Source: Marinifilum sp. N1E240
GTDB lineage: Bacteria > Bacteroidota > Bacteroidia > Bacteroidales > Marinifilaceae
DNA: 64,000 nucleotides
Direction of reading: 5' to 3'
NCBI RefSeq assembly: GCF_009295825.1
Contig: NZ_WHKF01000002.1
Span: forward strand, 868,001-932,000
In this document: positions 45,628-55,943 of the stretch, one piece after another
How the letters are laid out: the number at the start of each line of letters is the position of its first letter
Numbering within the stretch: the first letter of the stretch is position 1
Position numbers and translations under genes: made by a program
Notes under the pieces: model-generated
The model's input: only the letters and a program-made list of their open reading frames with translations
Told to the model about the DNA's origin: nothing
Databases searched by the model: none

Positions 45628-45993
45628 TTTTAAAATGTTAGTTTAAGTGTGTTTAATTTCGCCGACAAAAATAGATTCGCCCATTTTAATTCCAAGTTTT
45701 TTCTTCACTTTTCTCTCCATTGTAAGTGTCTGAATATCTATACAAAAAGAAAGTTTGGCATATTTTTTTTAGCAGGTTTATAAAATTTGCTCCTAAAAGA
45801 CGTCAATTTTTCACTTATGAAAATGGAAAAGGAATTTTTCCATTTGATTTTTATGAAACTATATGAATCATTCAAGTAGTTCAATCAAAACACTTATGTT
45901 TATTTCGGCTTATTTTCTATTATTTCCAGTGAAATTAAAGGCTCTTACTTATTCTACATCGATAATATCAATTGCAAAGGGAATTTTCTTCAA
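45628..45993. other. Gene-free intergenic stretch
   Basis: Between the YitT start and the peptidase terminator. It is AT-rich and has only short frames (20-45 codons); the longest, from ATG 45897, reads through the terminator hairpin and looks spurious. No repeats or RNA motif were recognised; it presumably contains the yitT promoter. Confidence 0.6.
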
Positions 45994-46024
45994 TAAAAAA
46001 GCCGATCTCAAATTGAAATCGGCT
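45994..46024 (-). terminator. Terminator after the M3 peptidase gene
   Basis: AGCCGAT / ATCGGCT stem with an 11-base loop and an A run on the plus strand. Confidence 0.8.
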
Positions 46025-46044
46025 ACACTATAATATATACGGTC

Positions 46045-48075
46045 TTATTTTAATCCACTTCTTACCAATAATGGCTCAATAGATGGTTCTTTGCCTCTAA
46101 ACTTTAAATATAGCTCCATTGGATGCTCACTCCCTCCTCTTTCCAGTACATTCTCACGGAATGAATTCGCTGTGCTTTTATCATAAATGCCATTCTCTTT
46201 AAAAGCTTCAAAAGCATCAGCATCTAACACTTCTGCCCATTTGTAACCATAGTATCCGGCAGCATAACCACCAGCAAATATGTGCGAAAAAGATGTACTC
46301 ATACAACTCTCTTGAACCAAATCAAACAATTCGGTAGATGCCATCGCTTCATCTTCAAACTCAGAAACTGATTTGTTAACAGGTTCTGTTACACTGTGCC
46401 AGGTCATATCATTTAAGCCGAAACTAATCTGACGAACAAAGGAATATCCACTTAAGAAATTACCACTATCAATAATTTTCTGTACCAAGTCTGCAGGAAT
46501 CTTCTCGCCAGTTTGATAATGTTCTGCCACTTCATCTAACCATTCTTTTCTGAAAGCATAATTTTCCATAAACTGAGATGGTAGCTCTACAAAATCCCTA
46601 AACACATTGGTTCCGGATAATGCACTGTAAGTACACTTGGACAACATACCATGAAGTGCATGACCAAATTCATGCAAGAAAGTAGTCACTTCATTAAAAG
46701 TAAGCAAGGAAGGTTTTGTTTCTGTAGAACGAGTAAAATTACAAACTATAGATATATGTGGACGATAATCCTTTCCATTTTTTAGATATTGATCTGTAAA
46801 GGATGTCATCCACGCACCACCCTGCTTTGTACTTCTTGGATGAAAATCAGCATAGAATAATGAGATAAATTCACCATTCTGATCGAATACTTCATAAACA
46901 TCAACCTCCTTATGGTATTTCGAAATTTCGGAATTCAATTTAAACTCCAAACCATACAATTTTGTTGCAAGATCGAAAATACCTTTCTTAACACGATTCA
47001 ATTCAAAAAAAGGACGAGTAATTTCATCATTGATATCGTATTTTTCCGTTTTTAGTTTCTCTGCATAGTAAGCCCAATCCCATCTTTGAAGATCAAAATC
47101 GGCACCAAGAGATTTTGCGTAATCCTGTAACTCCTGAAATTCCTTTTTTGCTTTTGGCATTGATGCCTCTAAAAGCTCATTCAAAAACCCCAATACTTTA
47201 TCGGCAGATTTTGCCATTCTTTCCTCTAACACAAAATCTGCATAGCTATTGTAGCCTAACAATTTTACCTTCTCTAATCGTAACTCAACAATACGTTGAA
47301 TCACCTTTTGATTGTCGAATTCATCATTGAAACATCGCGAAGAATAGGCTCTAAACATTTGTTCTCTCAATTCGCGGCTATCCGCATATTGCATAAATGG
47401 CACATAACTTGGAAATTGCAAATTAAATAGCCATCCATCCTTCTCTTTTTCTTTAGCCAGACCTTGTGCTCCTTCTAAAATCCCTTCCGGCAACCCTGCA
47501 ACATCATTTTTATCCGTTAAATGAAGTTCATACTTATTGGTTGCAGCCAATACATTTTCACCAAACTGAAGGGTTAGTTTTGATAACTCTTTAGAGATTT
47601 CACGAATCTTTTCTTTCTTATCTTTATCTAAATCTGCACCAGATCTAACAAATGACTTATAACGATCCATCAACAGTCTTTCCTGCTCTACATTTAAATT
47701 GAAATTAGATTTATTTTCATACACCGATTTTACTCGCAAGAACAAGTTCTCATTCATGATGATATCATTCGAAAACTCTGTCAACATTGGTGAAATATCT
47801 CTCGCAAGAGCCTGCATTTCATCATTGGTATGCGCATGATTTAAATTGAAAAACACTGAACCAACTCGATCCAATTGATGTCCCGAGTATTCCAATGCTT
47901 CTATTGTATTTTTAAAATCGGGATTCTCATTACTATTTGCAATAACATCGATCTCTTTTCTAGCCTTCTCAATGCTTTCTTTAAAAGCTGGCATGTAATG
48001 CTCCAGTTCAATCTTCTCAAAAGGAACAGATTCGTATGGTGTTGTAAAATCTTTTAATAAAGGATTTGTACTCAT
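46045..48075 (-). CDS. M3-family oligopeptidase
   Basis: A 676-residue zinc metallopeptidase of the oligopeptidase A / dipeptidyl carboxypeptidase branch. The zinc motif HEFGH is at 468-472, followed by ALHG, with the third ligand Glu in the downstream RDFVELPSQFMENYA segment. No signal peptide is seen, so it acts in the cytoplasm on short peptides. Length is normal. A long stretch of about 575 bp separates it from proB on the opposite strand. Confidence 0.95.
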   Translation of the reverse strand: MSTNPLLKDFTTPYESVPFEKIELEHYMPAFKESIEKARKEIDVIANSNENPDFKNTIEALEYSGHQLDRVGSVFFNLNHAHTNDEMQALARDISPMLTEFSNDIIMNENLFLRVKSVYENKSNFNLNVEQERLLMDRYKSFVRSGADLDKDKKEKIREISKELSKLTLQFGENVLAATNKYELHLTDKNDVAGLPEGILEGAQGLAKEKEKDGWLFNLQFPSYVPFMQYADSRELREQMFRAYSSRCFNDEFDNQKVIQRIVELRLEKVKLLGYNSYADFVLEERMAKSADKVLGFLNELLEASMPKAKKEFQELQDYAKSLGADFDLQRWDWAYYAEKLKTEKYDINDEITRPFFELNRVKKGIFDLATKLYGLEFKLNSEISKYHKEVDVYEVFDQNGEFISLFYADFHPRSTKQGGAWMTSFTDQYLKNGKDYRPHISIVCNFTRSTETKPSLLTFNEVTTFLHEFGHALHGMLSKCTYSALSGTNVFRDFVELPSQFMENYAFRKEWLDEVAEHYQTGEKIPADLVQKIIDSGNFLSGYSFVRQISFGLNDMTWHSVTEPVNKSVSEFEDEAMASTELFDLVQESCMSTSFSHIFAGGYAAGYYGYKWAEVLDADAFEAFKENGIYDKSTANSFRENVLERGGSEHPMELYLKFRGKEPSIEPLLVRSGLK

Positions 48076-48651
48076 AATAGGATTCTATTTATAATTTATA
48101 CACAAATATAGAAAACGTCTATGATTAAACACTCTTTATAATCTACGACATAAAAAAAAGTCAATCAAGCACGATTTATTTTAATAATTATCATCTATAT
48201 CACACAAGTATATTGATTACATGACATTTGTCATGTTTTAAGAATCCTGATTTTTCTCACCGAAAACCTTTCCGAAAGATCTTCAACCAACACAATATCA
48301 GCATTCAACGAAATTACTTCGGAAATATATGCTATATTTGAAACTAGTTAAGGGGGAAATTAACGAAACAAACCTTATACAATGAAAAGAAAGTATAAAT
48401 TCATTAGCAAAACTAAAGATTACTCGATATGCCGCTTTATCGATATAATGTTAGGTACTTTCACTTCTAATCCTTATTTACTTATCACACTTCATCCCGT
48501 TAGGGTATCTTAATTATTGTACAAGTTAAAGTTGTACTAAAGAACTCAGGGGCTTTATCTCTATAAAAGAGCAACTAACAAATTATTAGTAATTAAATTT
48601 CAGGTGAATCATCAGGATATATCCTTAAATTCCTATACCCAAATAAATCAG
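48076..48651. other. Divergent promoter region and long proB leader
   Basis: A 576-bp stretch without an established gene between the divergent M3 peptidase and proB. A perfect -7 box TATATTTG lies at 48333-48340 on the plus strand, which would give proB a leader of about 300 nt. Within it, a 43-codon frame runs from ATG 48382 to TAA 48511 and a GTACAA / TTGTAC hairpin lies at 48519-48536. The leader may carry an attenuator or leader peptide; no known riboswitch class was recognised. Confidence 0.4.
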
Positions 48652-49722
48652 ATGAAGAAAATTTGTATTAAAATAGGTTCCAATGTATTAACAACAAAAA
48701 CAGGCGAACTACACAAAAAAAGAATCAAGAATATCGTCTATCAGATTTCAGAACTTCGAAAGAAAAACGTTCAATGTATTTTAGTGTCTTCTGGCGCTGT
48801 TGCTGCAGGTAGAAGCAAAGTTAATTTATCTGATAAAACAGATACTATATCAGCACGACAGATATGGTCTTCTGTTGGACAGGTGGAATTACTGAATGTT
48901 TATTCTTCATTTTTGAAAGAATACAACATCGAATGTGCTCAGGTTTTAGTAACGAAAGAAGATTTTCGTACCAGGGAACACTACTTGAATATGAAAAACT
49001 GTATTGACTCTTTATTGCAAAACGGCATTTTGCCAATTATCAATGAAAATGACGCAGTGTCGGTAACTGCACTAATGTTCACGGATAATGATGAACTATC
49101 AGGTCTTATTGCATCCATGATGAATGCTGAAGCTTTATACTTACTTAGCAATATCAATGGTATCTATACTGGAAATCCTACTGATACTAAATCTACTTTA
49201 GTTAGAATTGTAAACGGAAATGCAAACAAACTAAAGCAATACATTACCACTCAGAAATCAAACTTTGGTAGAGGAGGAATGCTTACTAAGTGCAGTATTG
49301 CTGGTAGAGTAGCAAAATCCGGTATTGGTGTTCATATCGCTAATGGCATGATAGACAATATTGTTCTTCAACTAATAAATGAACCAGGGAATGTAGAACA
49401 CACCGAATTTGCTGCAAGCAAAAAAGCTTCAACTGTGAAACAATGGTTAGCAGGTTCAGACGGTTTTGAGAAGGCTAAAATTACAATAAATGCTGGTGCT
49501 GAAGATGCTTTATCCTCAGATAAAGCAAGCAGTCTGTTGCCAATTGGAGTTATTGATATAAAGGGCAGCTTTGAGAAAGGTGACATTGTAAAATTAGTAA
49601 ATGCGAAAGGTGATGTTTTAGGGCTTGGTAAAACTTCGTACAATAAAACTAAAGCAAAAGGATACCAAGGTAAATCCGGAGCAAAACCATTGGTTCATTA
49701 CGATTATCTTTTTTTGTATTAA
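48652..49722 (+). CDS. proB: Glutamate 5-kinase
   Basis: A 356-residue kinase for the first step of proline synthesis. The start is ATG 48652 (MKKICIKIGSNVLTT), the usual ProB N-terminus; an in-frame GTG at 48604 gives a non-conserved extension. Amino-acid kinase domain with SSGAVAAGR, INENDAVSV, FTDNDELSGLIA and GRGGMLTKC, then a C-terminal PUA domain (about 265-350). The two-gene order proB-proA is complete. Confidence 0.95.
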   Translation: MKKICIKIGSNVLTTKTGELHKKRIKNIVYQISELRKKNVQCILVSSGAVAAGRSKVNLSDKTDTISARQIWSSVGQVELLNVYSSFLKEYNIECAQVLVTKEDFRTREHYLNMKNCIDSLLQNGILPIINENDAVSVTALMFTDNDELSGLIASMMNAEALYLLSNINGIYTGNPTDTKSTLVRIVNGNANKLKQYITTQKSNFGRGGMLTKCSIAGRVAKSGIGVHIANGMIDNIVLQLINEPGNVEHTEFAASKKASTVKQWLAGSDGFEKAKITINAGAEDALSSDKASSLLPIGVIDIKGSFEKGDIVKLVNAKGDVLGLGKTSYNKTKAKGYQGKSGAKPLVHYDYLFLY

Positions 49723-49799
49723 TAAAAATTTAATTCTCTTATTTGCCTTATTAATTGGCAAATACAATATATCATCTAATTTCTTAAATCAATTGTAAT

Positions 49800-51047
49800 A
49801 TGACTACTCAAGAACAATTCTATAAAATAAAAGAAGCTGCTCGAAGCATGCCATCAATCGACAAGGAAACAACAAACAAAGTACTTTTAGCCATTGCCCA
49901 ATCTGTGAAAAATGCCACTGAAGATATTCTGAACGCAAACAGAAAGGATTTGGATAGGATGTCTCCTGATGATCCAAAATATGATCGTCTTCTTTTAAAT
50001 AAGGAACGAATTGATGGGATTGCCACCGATATTGAAAACACAACAAAACTCCCCTCTCCAATTGGACAAATCTTATCTGAGAGAACTTTAGAAAATGGCT
50101 TATTGATAAAAAAAGTAAGTGTTGCTTTAGGTGTTGTTGGTGTAATTTATGAAGCAAGACCCAACGTAACTTTAGATGTTTTTGTGCTGTGTTTAAAATC
50201 TGGCAATGCATGCGTATTAAAAGGTAGTAGCGATGCGATGTACTCAAATAAAGCAATTACAAAACTTATCTGTAAGACTTTGAGTGATATGAATATTAAT
50301 CCTGACATTATTCAATTGTTAGATCCGGATCGTGAAGCCACAAATGCACTAATGAATGCCGTAGGCTTTGTTGATGTCTTAATTCCAAGAGGTTCTCAGA
50401 ATTTAATCAATTCGGTTAGAGAAAAGTCCAAAATTCCTGTAATTGAAACTGGTGCTGGAATTGTACATACCTATTTCGATAAATATGGTGATTTGGAGAA
50501 AGGAAAAAACATTGTTTTTAATGCTAAAACACGCCGCGTAAGCGTTTGTAATGCCTTAGATTGCCTTATCGTCCATAAAGACAGACTGACTGATTTGCCC
50601 GCTCTTGTAAATCAGTTACAAGATAAAGAAGTTACTATCTACGCCGATGAATCAGCATACAAAGCTATTCAGAATACTTATCCTGAATCATTACTCGAGA
50701 AAGCAAATATAGAATCCTTTGGTACCGAGTTTTTAAGTCATAAAATATCGATCAAAACAGTTGACAACTTAAAGGATGCATTAGATCACATTTACAAGTA
50801 CAGTTCAAAGCACAGCGAAGCTATTGTTAGCGAAAATGAAAATAATATAAATACCTTCTATTCAATTGTTGATGCTGCAGCTATTTATTGTAATACTTCA
50901 ACTGCTTTTACCGATGGTGCTCAATTTGGATTAGGAGCTGAAATTGGTATAAGCACGCAAAAATTGCATGCAAGAGGTCCAATGGCACTGGAAGAATTGA
51001 CTTCCTACAAATGGCTAATTAGTGGAGATGGGCAAATCAGAGACTAG
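49800..51047 (+). CDS. proA: Glutamate-5-semialdehyde dehydrogenase
   Basis: A 415-residue NADPH-dependent enzyme reducing glutamyl 5-phosphate to the semialdehyde, second step of proline synthesis. Conserved: [30 protein letters not shown], the catalytic Cys in [12 protein letters not shown], and [20 protein letters not shown]. It follows proB by 77 bp; a small hairpin TATTTGCC / GGCAAATA at 49740-49764 lies between them, possibly setting relative expression. Confidence 0.96.
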   Translation: MTTQEQFYKIKEAARSMPSIDKETTNKVLLAIAQSVKNATEDILNANRKDLDRMSPDDPKYDRLLLNKERIDGIATDIENTTKLPSPIGQILSERTLENGLLIKKVSVALGVVGVIYEARPNVTLDVFVLCLKSGNACVLKGSSDAMYSNKAITKLICKTLSDMNINPDIIQLLDPDREATNALMNAVGFVDVLIPRGSQNLINSVREKSKIPVIETGAGIVHTYFDKYGDLEKGKNIVFNAKTRRVSVCNALDCLIVHKDRLTDLPALVNQLQDKEVTIYADESAYKAIQNTYPESLLEKANIESFGTEFLSHKISIKTVDNLKDALDHIYKYSSKHSEAIVSENENNINTFYSIVDAAAIYCNTSTAFTDGAQFGLGAEIGISTQKLHARGPMALEELTSYKWLISGDGQIRD

Positions 51048-51154
51048 AATAAGTTATATATTGCTAATAGCTTAAAAAGAAAATGAAGTATACTTTATCT
51101 TTTTTTTTACGGTAAAAATTTGAACATATCGCTGCAATTGATTGTTTTCCCTTT

Positions 51155-52471
51155 ATGAAAGAAAAGTACTCTCTATTTTGGTTCAGACGTGATTTAAGAC
51201 TCATGGATAATACTGCATTACATCATGCCATAAAATCTGGGAAACGGGTTTTATGTCTGTTTATTTTTGACACAGAAATATTGGATCAGATAGAACAAAA
51301 GAATGATGCTCGACTTAGCTTTATTCACAATCAACTCCAAAAAATTAACCAACAATTGATCATTTTAGGTAGTAGATTAATTGTGAAAAATGGTGCAGTT
51401 TTGTCCTGTTTCCAAGAATTGTCGCAAGAGTATTCGATAGCGAATATTTATGCTAATAAAGACTATGAGCCATTCGCCATTGCTCGGGATCAACTCATTT
51501 CTGATTATCTAACATCTCAGAATCTTGGATATCACGAATTTAAAGATCAGGTAATCTTCGAAAAAAGGGAAATTACCAAGAAAGATGGTCTCCCTTATAC
51601 TGTTTACACGCCTTTCATGAAAAAATGGAAGGAAAGTTTCTGTTCAGAATTAACTAATGAATATGACGTGAAATTGCAAAAAGACAAGTTTGCACCTCTC
51701 CCGCCTATGGAGATTCCCAGCCTTGAATCTATTGGTTTTACCCAAAGTCAATTGTCAATTCCAGAGTATGATTTATCAATTGAAACGCTTAACAACTATA
51801 AATTATTGAGAGATTTTCCTGCAAGAAATGCAACTTCTAAATTGGGTATTCACTTAAGATTTGGAACCATTAGTGTTCGACAGGCAGTATCTAAAGCACT
51901 ATCTGGAAACGATCAATTCTTAAATGAATTGATATGGCGTGAATTCTTCATGCAAATTTTAGCTAATTTTCCTCATGTTGCGACCTCTTGCTTTAAAAAG
52001 AAGTACGAAAATATAAAATGGCGCAATAATGAAGCTGAGTTTGAACACTGGTGCAATGGACAAACTGGATATCCTCTGGTAGATGCAGGAATGCGTGAAC
52101 TATTAGCAACCGGAACTATGCACAATAGAGTAAGAATGGTGGTGGCTAGTTTTTTATGCAAGCACTTGTTAATAGATTGGCGCTGGGGTGAAGCCTGGTT
52201 TGCAAACCATCTTCTAGACTATGAACAATCTTCGAACAATGGGAATTGGCAATGGGCAGCAGGTTGTGGATGCGATGCTGCACCCTATTTTCGCATTTTT
52301 AATCCATACGAACAAGCCCGGCGATTTGATCCCAAACAAGAATACATACGAAAGTGGATTCCTGAAATAGATACAAACAAATACCCAAAAGCAATGGTAG
52401 AGCATAAATTTGCCAGACAAAGAGCTCTTGACACCTATTCCAAAGCCTTAAAAGAAGAAGTGGAAATATAA
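51155..52471 (+). CDS. phrB: Deoxyribodipyrimidine photolyase (cryptochrome/photolyase family)
   Basis: A 438-residue photolyase. N-terminal antenna domain (about 1-130) starts with LFWFRRDLRLMDNTAL. The FAD-binding domain (about 200-430) contains FGTISVRQA, ELIWREFFMQILANFP, YPLVDAGMRELLATGTMHNRVRM and the WRWGEAWFANHLLDYEQ and NNGNWQWAAGCGCDAAPYFRIFNP segments that bind FAD and form part of the Trp chain. It is a class I type enzyme likely repairing cyclobutane dimers with blue light; a (6-4) or cryptochrome role is less likely but not excluded. Confidence 0.94.
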   Translation: MKEKYSLFWFRRDLRLMDNTALHHAIKSGKRVLCLFIFDTEILDQIEQKNDARLSFIHNQLQKINQQLIILGSRLIVKNGAVLSCFQELSQEYSIANIYANKDYEPFAIARDQLISDYLTSQNLGYHEFKDQVIFEKREITKKDGLPYTVYTPFMKKWKESFCSELTNEYDVKLQKDKFAPLPPMEIPSLESIGFTQSQLSIPEYDLSIETLNNYKLLRDFPARNATSKLGIHLRFGTISVRQAVSKALSGNDQFLNELIWREFFMQILANFPHVATSCFKKKYENIKWRNNEAEFEHWCNGQTGYPLVDAGMRELLATGTMHNRVRMVVASFLCKHLLIDWRWGEAWFANHLLDYEQSSNNGNWQWAAGCGCDAAPYFRIFNPYEQARRFDPKQEYIRKWIPEIDTNKYPKAMVEHKFARQRALDTYSKALKEEVEI

Positions 52472-52675
52472 ATCAAAATCAATACCTTAATAGGCTATAT
52501 AAGTTAAAGTTAACTTTACTAATCTAAACTATCTATTCACCATCAACCTTAAATTTATTCTGTCAATCTTTCTATAGATCTTAAAATAAATTTAACTTGC
52601 CTTGTAACTATTCCAATATTCCCGGGTAACCATTACAGAAGGACAAACAAAAAATACTATACAATTCAATTTATT

Positions 52676-53218
52676 GTGAAGAAACTAAATGATGAACAAT
52701 TAATGATTTTGGTAAAATCAGGTGAATTAAATGCATTGTCACCTTTGTTCGAGAAATACCATGTTAAACTTTACAATTTCTTTCTGAGGCTTACGAAAAA
52801 TCGTTCAGTCAGTGAAGATCTTGTTCAGTCGGTATTTCGAAGGATTTTATCTTACCGAAAGAGTTACAATGAAGAACATCTATTCAAATCCTGGATGTAT
52901 CAAATTGCAAGAAATGCTCACGCAAATCATTATCGCGACAACAAAATACAAATTTCAGACTATGATGATCCAGAACATATTCAAGTTGAAAGCGATTCGG
53001 CTGTCGAAGAAATGGAGTTAGAATCTAGAAAAAAGACTTTATACGAAGCTCTGAATGGATTACAAGCTGAGCAAAAGGAAATCATTGAATTGAGTCGCTT
53101 TCAAGGATTAAAATACAGAGAAATTGCAGAAATTACTGGCTTCTCGGAAAATGCGGTTAAAGTAAAAGTACACCGGGCTTTAAATAAGCTAAGAAAACTT
53201 TATTTCGAACTTGCTTAA
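52676..53218 (+). CDS. ECF-type RNA polymerase sigma factor
   Basis: A 180-residue ECF sigma factor starting at a GTG codon (52676). Region 2: LFEKYHVKLYNFFLRLTKNRSVSEDLVQ and SWMYQIARNAHANHYRD; region 4: LNGLQAEQKEIIELSRFQGLKYREIAEITGFSENAVKVKVHRAL. The next gene is a zinc-finger anti-sigma 11 bp downstream, then two DUF4097 exported proteins. A TGTAAC at 52603 resembles ECF -35 elements and may be an auto-regulated promoter. A 14-bp palindrome, TAAAGTTAACTTTA, lies at 52505-52518. Confidence 0.94.
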   Translation: MKKLNDEQLMILVKSGELNALSPLFEKYHVKLYNFFLRLTKNRSVSEDLVQSVFRRILSYRKSYNEEHLFKSWMYQIARNAHANHYRDNKIQISDYDDPEHIQVESDSAVEEMELESRKKTLYEALNGLQAEQKEIIELSRFQGLKYREIAEITGFSENAVKVKVHRALNKLRKLYFELA

Positions 53219-53229
53219 AAGATAATAAA

Positions 53230-54027
53230 ATGGAATGCAAATATATCAACGACCTTTTGGTCGAATACATAGAAAACGATCTTAACGAGACGCAAACAAA
53301 AGAGGTGGAAAACCATCTTACTTCTTGCGAACATTGTAGAAATGAATACGAATTAACCAAACAATTCCTATCAGATATCAACACTACTGAAGATGAATTG
53401 CCATCCTCTAATTTAAAAAAGAATTTTAATCAGATCTTGAAAGATGAGAAAATGCATCAAAATGTGATCACTTTCAAAACTGAGAATAAAAATAATGGCT
53501 ATAAATTCGGTGAATTTCTAAAGTATGCTGCCTTAATTATCATCATATTCGGAATTGGTGTACTACTTGGTAAAAACATGGGGCAATCAACGGATCAGTC
53601 TTTGGAGATCGCTAAGCTTCAGAATGATTTGAATAAGATGAATCAGAATCTTACACTTGCCACACTAAAACAACCAACAAGTAGCCAAAGACTTAAGGCA
53701 GTTAACCAATTGGAGGAACATTCCCAGGGAGATGATAAAGTTTTAGCGATTCTCGTACAAACTTTGCAAAGCGATGCCAATGTAAATGTTAGAATGGCTG
53801 CAGCAAATGCTCTTGTGAAATTTGCAAATAATCCATTGGTAAAAAATGCTTTTCTAGAAGCTCTAAAAAATCAAAAGGAACCTTCCTTACAAATAACACT
53901 AATCAATATTTTAGTAAACCTACAAGATGAACGTGCCAAAGATCTTTTACAGGATATTTTAACTGAAGAAGATAACCTGCCAGTGGTGAGAGAATTGGCG
54001 AAAGAAGGAATTAAAGTTTTTATCTAA
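53230..54027 (+). CDS. Anti-sigma factor with zinc finger and HEAT repeats
   Basis: A 265-residue membrane protein. The N-terminal putative zinc-finger domain has ECKYINDLLVEYIENDL and HLTSCEHCRNEY (HxxxCxxC). One membrane helix lies at about 98-115 (YAALIIIIFGIGVLLG). The outer part is helical with HEAT-type repeats (about 158-260: SDANVNVRMAAANALVKF). It should hold the upstream sigma factor at the membrane; the HEAT part probably senses an envelope signal, which is inferred. Confidence 0.9.
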   Translation: MECKYINDLLVEYIENDLNETQTKEVENHLTSCEHCRNEYELTKQFLSDINTTEDELPSSNLKKNFNQILKDEKMHQNVITFKTENKNNGYKFGEFLKYAALIIIIFGIGVLLGKNMGQSTDQSLEIAKLQNDLNKMNQNLTLATLKQPTSSQRLKAVNQLEEHSQGDDKVLAILVQTLQSDANVNVRMAAANALVKFANNPLVKNAFLEALKNQKEPSLQITLINILVNLQDERAKDLLQDILTEEDNLPVVRELAKEGIKVFI

Positions 54028-54091
54028 AAATTATATAACACAGTAATAGCCGGCTGAACTATTAATTACGAATCCAAAAAAAATACAAATT

Positions 54092-54883
54092 ATGAATACA
54101 TTAAATAAAATACTCATCATTTGCTTCCTAATTACGGGAGTGTCAAATTTGAACGCACAAAAACTCAATTTCGATGTTAAAACTGGAGATCAGGTATGTA
54201 TCACCAATGTTTTAGGAGAAATAAAAGTAGAAGAACACAGTGGTTCTGATATTATTGTAGAAACAAACTATAAAAAACAAATTCCTTCAAGAGCTAAAGG
54301 CTTAAAAGCGATCTATAGCAATGGATTGGATGATAATACCAACTTTGGTATCCATTCGTCTAAAGAAGGAAAAGTGCTGACCTTAACAGGACTTGGGAAA
54401 GAGACTAAGCACAAAAATTATCTTTTTAAAATCCCTAAAGGTGTAAATCTAAAAATAGATTGTAAGAGTCCCTTTGCTTCTTCAAACCCAATTGTAGTTC
54501 GTAATTTCAGTTCCGAAATCGAAATCAACACACTAATGCCTAGTGTGAAACTCGATCAAATCACGGGTCCTGTAATCCTTGATTTAATTAATGGAAGTGT
54601 GGATATTGTCTTTAGTAAGCTAAATCAAAAAAGTCCAGTATCTATATCTGCCATTAACGGTAATGTTGATATTACCATGCCTTCAGAAACTTCGGCAAAT
54701 TTGGAGCTAAGCAGTATTAATGGTGAATTCTATACCGATTTTGATGTTAAAATGGATCAAAAAGAGAAGAAAGGTTTATCCTATGCAGGTGGTGGCAACA
54801 AAATTAAAACACAAATTAATGGTGGAGGTGTTAAGTTTGCTGTAAAAACCATCAACAACAACATCTATCTAAGAAAAAAATAA
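54092..54883 (+). CDS. DUF4097-type exported beta-repeat protein
   Basis: A 263-residue exported protein with a Sec signal peptide ending near LNAQ. The mature part is a right-handed beta repeat typical of DUF4097, with strands such as GDQVCITNVLGEIKVEEHSG, PVILDLINGSVDIV and PVSISAINGNVDITMPS. Such proteins often lie downstream of ECF sigma/anti-sigma pairs and probably act at the envelope. It resembles the next gene and likely arose by duplication. Confidence 0.85.
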   Translation: MNTLNKILIICFLITGVSNLNAQKLNFDVKTGDQVCITNVLGEIKVEEHSGSDIIVETNYKKQIPSRAKGLKAIYSNGLDDNTNFGIHSSKEGKVLTLTGLGKETKHKNYLFKIPKGVNLKIDCKSPFASSNPIVVRNFSSEIEINTLMPSVKLDQITGPVILDLINGSVDIVFSKLNQKSPVSISAINGNVDITMPSETSANLELSSINGEFYTDFDVKMDQKEKKGLSYAGGGNKIKTQINGGGVKFAVKTINNNIYLRKK

Positions 54884-55013
54884 AGCTTTAGGCTGCTTCG
54901 GATCCTCTTTTCCATTCTGTTTGTATCAAGAAGGCAGAATCTTACTTAAGAAGTGAAAATTTCCCTGGCAGCCATTTTTATGCCCTTTTATTAACAGTTA
55001 AAATATAAGTATC

Positions 55014-55712
55014 ATGAAAAAAATAATACATATCGCTCTGTTCCTACTATTTGGAGTTGCAAGCGCATATTCCCAAAAGATTGTTGAGAAAACAACAAAA
55101 TTGTCAGATGGAGAACAAGTTTCTCTGGAATTTAAATTTGCCGATGAGATATCTGTATCTACCTGGGATAGGAATGAAGTTTATGTGAAAGTTAATGTAA
55201 ACATCAATAATAATGAAGACAATGACTCTTTTCGCCTTAATTCCAGCACGTTTTCTCGTGGAATTGAAATCGAATCCGAAATCGAAAACATGGAAGACTT
55301 GCACAAAACAAGCATCATCAGAAAAAGTAAAAACAAAGATGGTAAAACCGAGACCATTACCACAAACTCCATTGACATGGAACTTTTCTTTGAGGTGAAG
55401 CTTCCCAGAAATGCAAAACTTTCTATCAATACCATAAATGGTAACATTACCATTGAAGGCTTAAGAGATGAAATGGAAATTAAAACCATAAGTGGATTTA
55501 TTGATTTGAGTTTACCTTCGAAACATCAAGCCGATTTAGTTTTAAATACCATTACAGGTAAAATGTATACCGATTTCGATCTAAACCTGAAAAACTCAGA
55601 TGGTTTACACCAATACATCAAAAGCAAATTTTCAAAAGATTTAAACGGTGGTGGCGAGGAAATATCTCTCAAAACTATTAGTGGTGATATTTTTCTTCGA
55701 AAGGAGAAATAA
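55014..55712 (+). CDS. DUF4097-type exported beta-repeat protein
   Basis: A 232-residue exported protein, Sec signal ending near AYSQ. DUF4097-like strands include LSINTINGNITIEGL, DEMEIKTISGFIDLSLPS and ADLVLNTITGKMYTDFD, and the C-terminus ISLKTISGDIFLRKEK is close to that of the preceding paralogue (KTINNNIYLRKK). It closes the sigma/anti-sigma/DUF4097 cluster and is followed by a terminator. Function unknown. Confidence 0.85.
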   Translation: MKKIIHIALFLLFGVASAYSQKIVEKTTKLSDGEQVSLEFKFADEISVSTWDRNEVYVKVNVNINNNEDNDSFRLNSSTFSRGIEIESEIENMEDLHKTSIIRKSKNKDGKTETITTNSIDMELFFEVKLPRNAKLSINTINGNITIEGLRDEMEIKTISGFIDLSLPSKHQADLVLNTITGKMYTDFDLNLKNSDGLHQYIKSKFSKDLNGGGEEISLKTISGDIFLRKEK

Positions 55713-55767
55713 ATTGCACCATGTTTTTTTGGTAATAAGACAACTTATTGCCTTTTTCACACACATC

Positions 55768-55800
55768 AAACCTTTGAAGCTATTCGCTTCAAAGGTTTAT
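55768..55800 (+). terminator. Terminator of the ECF cluster
   Basis: Thirteen-base stem AAACCTTTGAAGC / GCTTCAAAGGTTT with a 5-base loop, weak T run. Confidence 0.8.
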
Positions 55801-55943
55801 CTATTTAATGGATATAATGGCATTTCTTCTTCACTAATTCTGGATCTTTGCTAGATCTTTGCCCACCACATATTAATTACAATTCCTTCACTAATTGTAT
55901 GTAGAGTTTTCGTAATTTTAGCTTCTCATAGCAAAATTTAATT

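Noticed and set aside
45897-46034. 45-codon frame in the yitT-M3 peptidase gap
   Set aside because: Reads through the terminator hairpin at 45994-46024; no domain or promoter support.
49804-50256. 150-codon frame antisense to proA
   Set aside because: Fully inside proA, which has complete family motifs; the antisense product is low-complexity and has no domain.
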